Assembly: GCA_019347795.1 (NCBI GenBank)
Contig: JAHWKS010000189.1
Span: 1-8,177 of the forward strand
Direction: 5' to 3'
From: Planctomycetota bacterium
Lineage (GTDB): Bacteria; Planctomycetota; Planctomycetia; Pirellulales; Pirellulaceae
DNA: 8,177 nt
Both the position numbers and the translations under genes were made by a program. Of the stretch, positions 1-5,244 are shown piece by piece. Each line of letters begins with the position of its first letter. Position 1 is the stretch's first letter. The notes below the pieces were generated by a model. It was not told the origin of the DNA, made no database searches, and was given only the letters and a program-made list of their open reading frames with translations.

Positions 1-110
1 GGAGCCGCTTGGGAGCAGCTCACGCTGCAGTGCAGGGAGGTGAATGGCGGCCGGTTTCCCTTGGTGGGCCTGCCCATCCGTGATCGTCCACGGGGTCCGG
101 CGGAAATAAC

Positions 111-115
111 AAGGA
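111..115 (+). promoter_or_regulatory. csrA ribosome binding site overlapping a CsrA-like GGA motif
   Basis: AAGGA, 8 bases before the ATG at 124, fixes the csrA start and excludes the upstream in-frame ATG at 40. It lies inside ACAAGGA (109-115), which matches the ACARGGA core of the CsrA SELEX consensus. Two more GGA triplets flank it, at 102-104 and 118-120. The ribosome binding role is well supported; the autoregulatory role is inference. Confidence 0.7.
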
Positions 116-123
116 ATGGAAAC

Positions 124-345
124 ATGTTAGTTCTATCGCGGAAGAAGAACGAAAGCATCGTCATCAACAACGACATCACGATCGTCGTGGTCGAGATTCG
201 CGGCGACAAGGTACGGCTCGGCGTGGAAGCTCCGAAGGAAGTTCCCGTGCACCGTCGCGAAGTTTATGACGCGATCAAGCGAGCGGCTCTATCTCAAGAA
301 GGCGACTCGTCAACGCCCGGCAACACGTCGACCGACAAAAGCTAA
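124..345 (+). CDS. csrA: Carbon storage regulator CsrA (RsmA)
   Basis: Small dimeric RNA-binding protein that binds GGA motifs in mRNA leaders and blocks or alters translation and stability, acting in the cytoplasm. The 73-residue product opens MLVLSRKKNESIVI and contains RLGVEAPKEVPVHRREVY, the family's hallmark. L4 and R44 sit exactly where the RNA-binding residues of E. coli CsrA lie. The core (about residues 1-53) is complete; the tail (54-73) is Ser/Thr/Gly-rich and variable, as is usual. The frame stays open upstream to position 1, but the ATG at 124 is chosen because every CsrA begins at this MLxLSR motif and an AAGGA lies 8 bases before it. No fliW or flagellar gene is visible next to it. 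It may regulate itself through the ACAAGGA motif over its ribosome binding site. The identification is near certain. Confidence 0.97.
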   Translation: MLVLSRKKNESIVINNDITIVVVEIRGDKVRLGVEAPKEVPVHRREVYDAIKRAALSQEGDSSTPGNTSTDKS

Positions 346-428
346 CGCCCCCGCACCGCCCGACGCTTGTCTGCTTGCTCCCCCCCCTGGCCTTGCTGAA
401 TCTGGCGGCCTCTTTCCATCCATTTGAT

Positions 429-444
429 GCACAAGTAGTTGTGC
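429..444. repeat. Perfect 6-bp inverted repeat (hairpin) upstream of the tRNA promoter
   Basis: GCACAA (429-434) and TTGTGC (439-444) are exact reverse complements around a GTAG loop. A U-G pair could extend the stem by one. It lies 84 bases after the csrA stop and 23 bases before the -35 of the tRNA-Glu promoter. There is no T-run after it, so it is not a normal intrinsic terminator. It could be an operator, a weak csrA 3' end or chance. The rest of the 346-466 spacer shows only a C-rich tract (379-387) and no gene. Confidence 0.4.
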
Positions 445-467
445 GCCGCGGTCCAGCATCCCCCTAC

Positions 468-497
468 TTGACGCCCTGCGCGCCAGGCCGTTATACC
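468..497 (+). promoter_or_regulatory. Sigma-70 type promoter of the tRNA-Glu / hemH unit
   Basis: TTGACG (468-473) matches five of six bases of the -35 consensus. After 18 bases comes TATACC (492-497), or after 17 bases TTATAC (491-496). Transcription would start near 503-505, just before the mature tRNA 5' end at 507. Such a short 5' flank is normal for tRNA genes. No other promoter is visible between here and hemH, so this one probably drives both. Confidence 0.65.
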
Positions 498-506
498 TGG
501 GCTCAG

Positions 507-579
507 GGCCCCGTCGTCTAGCGGTCTAGGACACCGCCCTTTCACGGCGGTAACACGGGTTCGAGTCCCGTCGGGGTCA
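507..579 (+). tRNA. tRNA-Glu, anticodon UUC
   Basis: Full cloverleaf folded by hand. The acceptor stem is GGCCCCG (507-513) with CGGGGTC (572-578), giving one G2-U71 wobble, and the discriminator is A579. The D stem is 516-519 with 529-532. The anticodon stem is CCGCC (534-538) with GGCGG (546-550), with loop CTTTCAC and anticodon TTC at 541-543. The T stem is ACGGG (555-559) with CCCGT (567-571), with loop TTCGAGT. Glutamate identity features known from E. coli are present: U11-A24, U13-G22 with A46, and no base 47. CCA is not encoded (580-582 is TTC), so it must be added after processing. Besides translation, charged tRNA-Glu feeds glutamyl-tRNA reductase in the C5 heme pathway, which is notable because hemH follows after five bases. 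Confidence 0.97.
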
Positions 580-584
580 TTCGC

Positions 585-1622
585 GTGCCAACAGCTTACG
601 ACGCTCTGCTGCTCCTCTCGTTCGGCGGTCCCGAAGGTCCGGACGAAGTCCTCCCCTTTCTGGAGAATGTGCTGCGCGGACGGAATGTTCCCCGCGAGCG
701 CATGATGGAAGTCGCCGAGCACTATCAGCACTTCGGCGGCGTCAGCCCGATCAACGCCCAGAATCGCGAATTGATCGCGGCGCTGCGGGCGGAGCTGGAC
801 CGGCGGGGATCCTCGCTGCCGATCTATTGGGGCAACCGCAACTGGCGCCCCTTTCTGGCCGACACGCTTCGCGAAATGAAGCAGGCGGGGGTGCGGCGGG
901 CGCTGGCGCTGTTCACCTCCCCCTATAGCTCATACTCCTCCTGCCGGCAGTATCGCGAGAACATCGCACAGGCCCAGGAAGAGGCCGGCGCCGCGGATGT
1001 GCGGGTCGAGAAGCTGCGCGTCTACTTCAACCATCCCGGCTTCATCGAGCCGATGGTCGAGTCGCTTAAAGACGCTCTTCAAAACCTTCCCGCCGATCGC
1101 CGGGCCGACGCCCGCGTGCTGTTCACCGCGCACAGCATTCCGCTGTCGATGGCGGAAAACTGCCGCTACGAGGAGCAGTTGCAGGAGGCGAGCCGGTTGG
1201 TGGCCGACGGGGCAAATGTCTCGCGATGGCGGCTCGTTTACCAAAGCCGCAGCGGACCCCCCTCGCAGCCGTGGCTGGAGCCGGATGTGGGTGACGTGCT
1301 GGCCGAACTTGCCGATCAAGGCGAATCCGCCGTGGTCCTCGTGCCGATCGGTTTCATCTCCGACCACATGGAGGTGATGTACGATCTGGACGTGGAGGCC
1401 CGCGATCTGGCCGACCAGCGGGGCCTGACGCTGGTCCGCGCCCGCACCGTCGGCTGTCATCCGCGCTTCGTGCAAATGATCTGTGAGCTGATTGAGGAGC
1501 GGATGAGCGATAGTCCAACCCGGCTCGCATTAGGCCGACTCGGGCCCGGTCAGGACGTCTGCCCCGCCGATTGCTGTCTCTACGATCCTCGTCCTCCCAG
1601 CGGCGCGCAGCGGCGGATGTAA
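585..1622 (+). CDS. hemH: Ferrochelatase (HemH; probably coproporphyrin type, CpfC)
   Basis: Inserts Fe2+ into a porphyrin near the end of heme synthesis. The 345 residues match the family length. Visible motifs are LLLLSFGGPEGPDEV (8-22), FGGVSPINAQN (50-60), SPYSSYSSCRQYREN (112-126), FTAHSIP (180-186, catalytic H183), YQSRSGPPSQPWLEP (219-233) and DHMEVMYDLDVEA (260-272, metal-site E263). C120 plus C326, C330 and C331 are positioned to bind a [2Fe-2S] cluster, as in actinobacterial and human enzymes. The overall pattern (ENVLRGRxVP, F13 rather than the Bacillus Tyr) is actinobacterial-like, which suggests coproporphyrin III as substrate; that is inference. The GTG at 585 is the only usable start: the conserved region begins at residue 6, and no ATG, GTG or TTG lies upstream in frame before a stop inside the tRNA gene. 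There is no normal ribosome binding site, only GGGG at 573-576 inside the tRNA acceptor stem. The last 14 codons overlap the convergent gene. Confidence 0.95.
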   Translation: MPTAYDALLLLSFGGPEGPDEVLPFLENVLRGRNVPRERMMEVAEHYQHFGGVSPINAQNRELIAALRAELDRRGSSLPIYWGNRNWRPFLADTLREMKQAGVRRALALFTSPYSSYSSCRQYRENIAQAQEEAGAADVRVEKLRVYFNHPGFIEPMVESLKDALQNLPADRRADARVLFTAHSIPLSMAENCRYEEQLQEASRLVADGANVSRWRLVYQSRSGPPSQPWLEPDVGDVLAELADQGESAVVLVPIGFISDHMEVMYDLDVEARDLADQRGLTLVRARTVGCHPRFVQMICELIEERMSDSPTRLALGRLGPGQDVCPADCCLYDPRPPSGAQRRM

Positions 1623-2608
1623 TCCTGCTGCACGGGCGTCAGTTGCTCTACGGCGGCGGCGATCAGCGTCGTCGCATCCAGCCGGGCCGCGAGTTGAGGA
1701 TCGCCTTCGGAGAAAAAGCTGGCGCCGAACAGCGAGGCGCCGCGAAAGTCAGCGCCCCGAAGATCGGCGCCGGTGAAGTCGGCCCCTTCGACATCCGCAT
1801 TGCGGAAGACGGCGCGCCGCAGGTCGGCGTTCTCGAAGTGCGCGTTGGAGAGATTCGCCCCGTCGAACCGAGCGCCTTCCAGCCGCGCGCGGCGAAAGTT
1901 TGCATCGCGCAAGATCCCCTGCCGGGCATCCAGTCCGGCAAGGTCGCGGCCGTTTGCGTCGATGCTGCGCAATTCGCAGCCGGCGAAGTCGCGGGCGGCA
2001 ATTCGCTTCGCCGCCTCGCGCCGATCAAGCATCGGCGCCAGATACCGTTCCTCCCGCCACGGATCAGCCCGATTGTGATAACCCGCGCTTCGCTCCCAAT
2101 GCCCGAGCTCATCCTCGGCCAGCAGCACGATCTTTCGCAGCCATTTGACGCTCTTGTAAAAATATCGCCCCGGCGTGACCACGCGCACCGGCCCGCCATG
2201 CTCCTCCGGCAGCAACGCCCCCTCAAACCGCAGCGCGAGCATCACGTCCAACGCCTGAACATCCTTCAGCGGCAGCGACGTGCTATGGTTTCGCTCGCTG
2301 TGTGCGATGAACGAGACGAAGCGGGCCTCCTCCGTCGGCCGCGAGCGCGAGTGCAAATCGCTGAGGCGGACGCCCCCGAAGCGGGCGCCGAGCTTGGACC
2401 ACCGCGTCACGCAGTGAATGTCCACCGTTCGTTCGATTTGCGGCAGGCTCGCGAGCTGCTCCAGCGTCCAACTCGCGACCTTCACCACGCAGCCGCTCAC
2501 CTCAACCGTCCACACTTCGGGCGCGGGAAGCGGCTTCCGCTCCCCCACCAGGGGCCACTTGTTCGGCGCCGCCAACTGCTGGCCCGGCGGCAACGAGGAT
2601 GAAGACAT
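1580..2608 (-). CDS. YuiH-type sulfite-oxidase-like molybdopterin oxidoreductase fused to pentapeptide repeats
   Basis: 342 residues in two parts. Residues 1-190 form an oxidoreductase molybdopterin-binding domain of the COG2041 / B. subtilis YuiH type. It has the family's N-terminal LPPGQ (6-10), WTVEVSG (33-39), DIHCVTRWSKL (63-73) with C66 as presumed Mo ligand, EEHGGPVRVVTP (135-146), YKSVKWLRKI (151-160) and the diagnostic GYHNRADPWREERY (176-189). Residues about 207-301 are roughly 19 tandem pentapeptides of the A(D/N)LxG type, predicted to form a right-handed quadrilateral beta-helix. No signal peptide or Tat motif is seen, so it is probably cytosolic. The substrate is unknown; sulfite oxidation should not be assumed. 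The ATG start fits the LPPGQ position, but I see no ribosome binding site. It is divergent from the zinc-ribbon gene and overlaps hemH tail to tail by 43 bases. Confidence 0.88.
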   Translation of the reverse strand: MSSSSLPPGQQLAAPNKWPLVGERKPLPAPEVWTVEVSGCVVKVASWTLEQLASLPQIERTVDIHCVTRWSKLGARFGGVRLSDLHSRSRPTEEARFVSFIAHSERNHSTSLPLKDVQALDVMLALRFEGALLPEEHGGPVRVVTPGRYFYKSVKWLRKIVLLAEDELGHWERSAGYHNRADPWREERYLAPMLDRREAAKRIAARDFAGCELRSIDANGRDLAGLDARQGILRDANFRRARLEGARFDGANLSNAHFENADLRRAVFRNADVEGADFTGADLRGADFRGASLFGASFFSEGDPQLAARLDATTLIAAAVEQLTPVQQDYIRRCAPLGGRGS

Positions 2609-2624
2609 CGGCCGATTTGACGGA

Positions 2625-2654
2625 TTGAACCCGCTCCAGCGCCGCGACTACGAT
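2625..2654 (+). promoter_or_regulatory. Possible promoter of the zinc-ribbon gene
   Basis: TTGAAC (2625-2630) and TACGAT (2649-2654) are 18 bases apart in the 85-base divergent spacer, each matching four of six consensus bases. Transcription would start near 2661, giving a leader of about 33 bases. The matches are modest, so this is only a candidate. Confidence 0.3.
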
Positions 2655-2693
2655 AGGGAAGATGCGCTCGACCACCTCTGTTTGCGCGATTCG

Positions 2694-3782
2694 ATGCCGG
2701 CTGTGCAGTTCCATTGTCCGCATTGCGGCGGACTTTTTCAAATCGACGAGTCGCTTGCGGGTCAGCACGTCTCCTGCCCCCTGTGCGCCGGCGTGGTGGC
2801 GATTCCCGACCTCTCGCCGCCGGCGGGCGACTACCCGCCGCCTCCGCCCTCCGAACTCGGCCCCTATCCGCCGGCGCCGGAACACGACGAGGCGATTTCG
2901 CTCGGATGCCCCATTTGCTCGGGCGTGTTTCAGGTGACGCGGAGCATGGGGGGCCAGCAGGTCGCCTGCCCGCATTGTTCGAACGCGGTGATGCTGCCTG
3001 AGTTCGAGGCGCCGCCGCCCCCCGGCGCCGAGCCGCCCGCGGGGCAATGGTCCGCTCCGCCGTTGTCGCCGCCGCCGAGTTCAGAACACGGTTGGGGTCC
3101 GCCGGCGCCGACGCCATCCTATACTCCGCCCGCGCCACAGGAGCCGGCCGAAACGCACGAACCCTTGCAGCCGTCGTCCGATGATTTGCCTCCTGCTGCG
3201 AAGAAACGCACGACCGCTCCCGCGCGAGAAAAGGCGGATGATCTTTTGCCCCCGGGCGCCAAAGCAACCCGGGGGCATCCGTCAACCCCGGCGCCGGCGG
3301 CCGATGAGGACGATCTGCTGCCCCCCGGCGCCTCAAAGAAGAAGCAGGCGCCCGCGGCCGTCGAGAAACGCAGCAAAGCCGAGGAACTCCTGCCTCCCGG
3401 CGCCTCGAAGAAGAAATCCGCCGCTGTCGAAAAAAAGCAAAGTAAAGCGGACGAGCTGCTCCCTCCCGCTGCGGCCAAATCCCGCGAGACGACGAAGAAA
3501 AGACCCGCCGAGGTCGAAGAGGATTCGGCGACTCCGGCCGGTCGGCCGGGCGTCGCGGCCGACGGCTCGATCCTGGTCCCCACCGATGACGGCCGCTATG
3601 TCGCCCTCCGCGAGCCGGTAAAGACCGTCGGCAAAGGCGATCGCGAAATCGAGCTTCGCCGTCTCACGCCCGACGAGAAAGCCGCCCGCCGCTTCAAGCG
3701 CAGTCTCTTCCTCGCCACCTTCGGCCTGCTCTTCCTGATCCTCAGCATGCTGGTGATGGCGTATCTGAACGGAGCGTTCTAA
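2694..3782 (+). CDS. Twin zinc-ribbon, Pro-rich, C-terminally membrane-anchored protein of unknown function
   Basis: 362 residues, not assigned to a named family. Two zinc ribbons share the same spacing C-x2-C-x16-C-x2-C: C8/C11/C28/C31 and C72/C75/C92/C95, each with a (S/G)GxFQ(I/V) and GQxV(S/A)CP core. Proline-rich linkers follow (41-62, 104-160). A charged, disordered region (161-262) then repeats a short acidic-LLPPGA-Lys motif five times. Residues 289-325 look like a small folded segment (DGSILVPTDDGRYVAL). A single hydrophobic segment at about 337-357 ends two to five residues before the C-terminus; the basic ARRFKR before it predicts a tail anchor with the bulk of the protein in the cytoplasm. 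The ATG at 2694 is chosen because the first ribbon begins seven residues later; the 92-codon upstream extension only reads antisense to the neighbour. No ribosome binding site is seen. A role as a membrane-tethered scaffold or nucleic-acid or protein binder is possible but unproven. Confidence 0.85.
   Translation: MPAVQFHCPHCGGLFQIDESLAGQHVSCPLCAGVVAIPDLSPPAGDYPPPPPSELGPYPPAPEHDEAISLGCPICSGVFQVTRSMGGQQVACPHCSNAVMLPEFEAPPPPGAEPPAGQWSAPPLSPPPSSEHGWGPPAPTPSYTPPAPQEPAETHEPLQPSSDDLPPAAKKRTTAPAREKADDLLPPGAKATRGHPSTPAPAADEDDLLPPGASKKKQAPAAVEKRSKAEELLPPGASKKKSAAVEKKQSKADELLPPAAAKSRETTKKRPAEVEEDSATPAGRPGVAADGSILVPTDDGRYVALREPVKTVGKGDREIELRRLTPDEKAARRFKRSLFLATFGLLFLILSMLVMAYLNGAF
3174..3479 (+). repeat. 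Five in-frame repeats encoding an acidic-LLPPGA-basic linear motif
   Basis: Within the zinc-ribbon gene, the motif occurs at residues 163-169 (DDLPPAA), 182-189 (DDLLPPGA), 206-213 (DDLLPPGA), 230-237 (EELLPPGA) and 253-260 (DELLPPAA). PP-to-PP spacing is 20, 24, 24 and 23 residues. Lys/Arg-rich linkers such as SKKK separate them. At DNA level, units three and four (around 3309-3344 and 3381-3416) are the most alike, which suggests tandem duplication followed by drift. Confidence 0.75.
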
Positions 3783-3790
3783 GGTTGCAG

Positions 3791-5152
3791 TCAATCCAAC
3801 CGCTCCGATGCGATGGTCGTTCGCGGTTCGTCCAGGCGGAGGGTGAGGAGCCAGCCGAGGCCGTTGATTGCGGCGACGCCGAGGAATACCGTTTCCAGAG
3901 TTGTCGCGTCGATCGCGGCGCCGACGCCCGGCGCCAAGAGCGCCGGGCCGACCTGACACAGGTTGAGCGTGCTCAGATAGCGAGGATGGTCCGCGGGCCT
4001 GGCGATCTCCAGCGTGTAGTTGCTCAACAGCCGCAGCGTCACGGGCGTCAGGCCGAGAAACACGAACACGAGGAAGTACCAGGTCCGGCCGACTTCGCCG
4101 AGGTGCGCCAGCAGAATCGCCGCCACGGGCAGGAGGACGATCAACAAGAGCGACAATCGCACGACGATGCGGTTGCCGCGCCAATCGGCCAGCGGCCCCG
4201 CCAGCAGACTGAAGACCGCCGTGCCGATGTTCTGCACGATCACCCACAGCACCAGGTCGCCGAACTCGAGGCCGAGCCGCTCCCGCCCCAGGGCCTGATA
4301 GTGCGGGAAGAGCACGATCGAGGCGCCCGAAAGCGTCGCCGCAAAGCACAAGCGGCGGAAGTTGGCGTTCTCGCGAATCGTAGAAAGACTGTCGGTGAAT
4401 TTCCGCTTCAATCCTTCCGACGGCTGGTCGTAATTATCCGCCGGTTCGGTCAGCAGCAGCGAGGAGGCGGCCGCAACGACGAAGCACACTCCCGCGAAAC
4501 CGAAGATCAATTCGACGCGCGGGTTCCCGTTTCCCAGCCATCCGGGCAAAAGCCACCAGGCCGCCGTGACCGCCGCCGCGGCGCCGATCAGGTTCGAGAC
4601 GGTGAGCAGCCGGCCGCGCCGCGTGGCGTGGATCAGCTTCCCTTGCAGCGTTTGAAAGATCAGTTGGTGCAGTCCGGCGCAGACGAAGAACAGTCCATAC
4701 AACACGAGAAAAGCCGCCGGCGCCCACACGGGCGCGTAGCGTCCCTCACCTGCGGCGGCCGCAACCGACGGCGCCAGCCACATCGAGGCCAGCAGGAGGA
4801 TGGCTGCCGCCATTCCCATCATGCAGAGGAACAGACCCGTCTTCTTGCGCGGCGCGACATTGACGCGGCGGGCCATCAACAGCGGCGGAACGCTCTGGCC
4901 GAAGCGATTCAACAACGGCAGGCATCCCCGCAGCCACGCCGAGCCGGCCAGCAGGTCGAGCACCGCCGGCATGATGATCGTCTCGGTCTTGAAGATCCAC
5001 CCCAGCCGCGTGATGATCTGAAAGCCGGAGAGGACCGCGAAGTTCCGCCGCTCGTGCTCCAGCGTCTCGCGGAGGATGCCGCCGGGCGCGTCGTTTTGGG
5101 GCGGCTTGACGGCGGGCTCCTCGGCGGCGGATTCTTGTCGCATACGGGGCAT
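3791..5152 (-). CDS. Major facilitator superfamily (MFS) transporter
   Basis: A 453-residue polytopic inner-membrane protein with about 12 predicted hydrophobic segments, roughly at 40-80, 105-127, 143-165, 183-203, 213-234, 266-285, 298-317, 329-351, 357-377, 399-414 and 420-440 (the first stretch probably holds two helices). GPLADWRGNRIV (319-330) is the MFS motif-A loop of the second half; the matching loop in the first half (around ARRVNVAPRKK, 94-104) is degenerate. A charged central loop (238-265) separates the halves. The N-terminal 35 residues are polar and cytoplasmic. The substrate cannot be told. Starts at 5152 and 5143 (Met4) are both possible; a TATAAT just upstream makes a leaderless or nearly leaderless mRNA likely. 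The gene converges on the zinc-ribbon gene with an 8-base gap and is divergent from the DUF1080 gene. Confidence 0.85.
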   Translation of the reverse strand: MPRMRQESAAEEPAVKPPQNDAPGGILRETLEHERRNFAVLSGFQIITRLGWIFKTETIIMPAVLDLLAGSAWLRGCLPLLNRFGQSVPPLLMARRVNVAPRKKTGLFLCMMGMAAAILLLASMWLAPSVAAAAGEGRYAPVWAPAAFLVLYGLFFVCAGLHQLIFQTLQGKLIHATRRGRLLTVSNLIGAAAAVTAAWWLLPGWLGNGNPRVELIFGFAGVCFVVAAASSLLLTEPADNYDQPSEGLKRKFTDSLSTIRENANFRRLCFAATLSGASIVLFPHYQALGRERLGLEFGDLVLWVIVQNIGTAVFSLLAGPLADWRGNRIVVRLSLLLIVLLPVAAILLAHLGEVGRTWYFLVFVFLGLTPVTLRLLSNYTLEIARPADHPRYLSTLNLCQVGPALLAPGVGAAIDATTLETVFLGVAAINGLGWLLTLRLDEPRTTIASERLD

Positions 5153-5158
5153 CGCAGC

Positions 5159-5166
5159 ATTATAGT
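5159..5166. promoter_or_regulatory. Overlapping divergent -10 elements (TATAAT minus, TATAGT plus)
   Basis: An AT-rich island in a GC-rich 92-base intergenic region. Read on the minus strand it gives a perfect TATAAT (5164-5159). Read on the plus strand it gives TATAGT (5161-5166). Minus-strand transcription would start near 5153-5151, at the MFS start codon itself. Plus-strand transcription would give the DUF1080 gene a leader of about 72 bases. No good -35 is visible for the minus strand; TTGTCG at 5135-5140 is a poorly spaced (20 bases) option for the plus strand. Confidence 0.4.
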
Positions 5167-5244
5167 GTAGGTCGCTCGGCCGGCGGATGACCGCGAAGGC
5201 CGTCCTCCTACCTTCCCTTCCGTGAACTTCACTCTGCTAGCGCC

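Noticed and set aside
65..76. TGGGCCTGCCCA palindrome upstream of csrA
   Set aside because: The two-base loop cannot form a good RNA hairpin, and short GC palindromes are expected by chance here.
40..123. 28-residue N-terminal extension of CsrA from the ATG at 40
   Set aside because: All CsrA proteins start at the MLxLSR motif, and the good ribosome binding site at 111-115 serves the ATG at 124.
375..388. C-rich tract as a functional element
   Set aside because: A simple homopolymer run in a GC-rich spacer, with no partner sequence or position that suggests a role.
342..731. 129-codon minus-strand open frame
   Set aside because: Runs antisense through the tRNA-Glu gene and the start of hemH; an artefact of high GC.
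1571..2602. 343-codon plus-strand open frame
   Set aside because: Antisense shadow of the molybdopterin-pentapeptide gene; no recognisable motifs, Arg- and Pro-rich low-complexity product.
2418..2693. 92-residue N-terminal extension of the zinc-ribbon protein
   Set aside because: It reads antisense to the divergent gene and has no homology-like features; the first zinc ribbon begins just after the ATG at 2694.
3333..4349. 338-codon minus-strand open frame
   Set aside because: Spans part of the MFS gene out of frame and the antisense of the zinc-ribbon gene; no domain signal.
3785..5170. 461-codon plus-strand open frame
   Set aside because: It lies antisense to the MFS gene. Its product is Arg/Gln/Glu-rich without domains, whereas the minus-strand product has clear membrane helices and MFS motif A.
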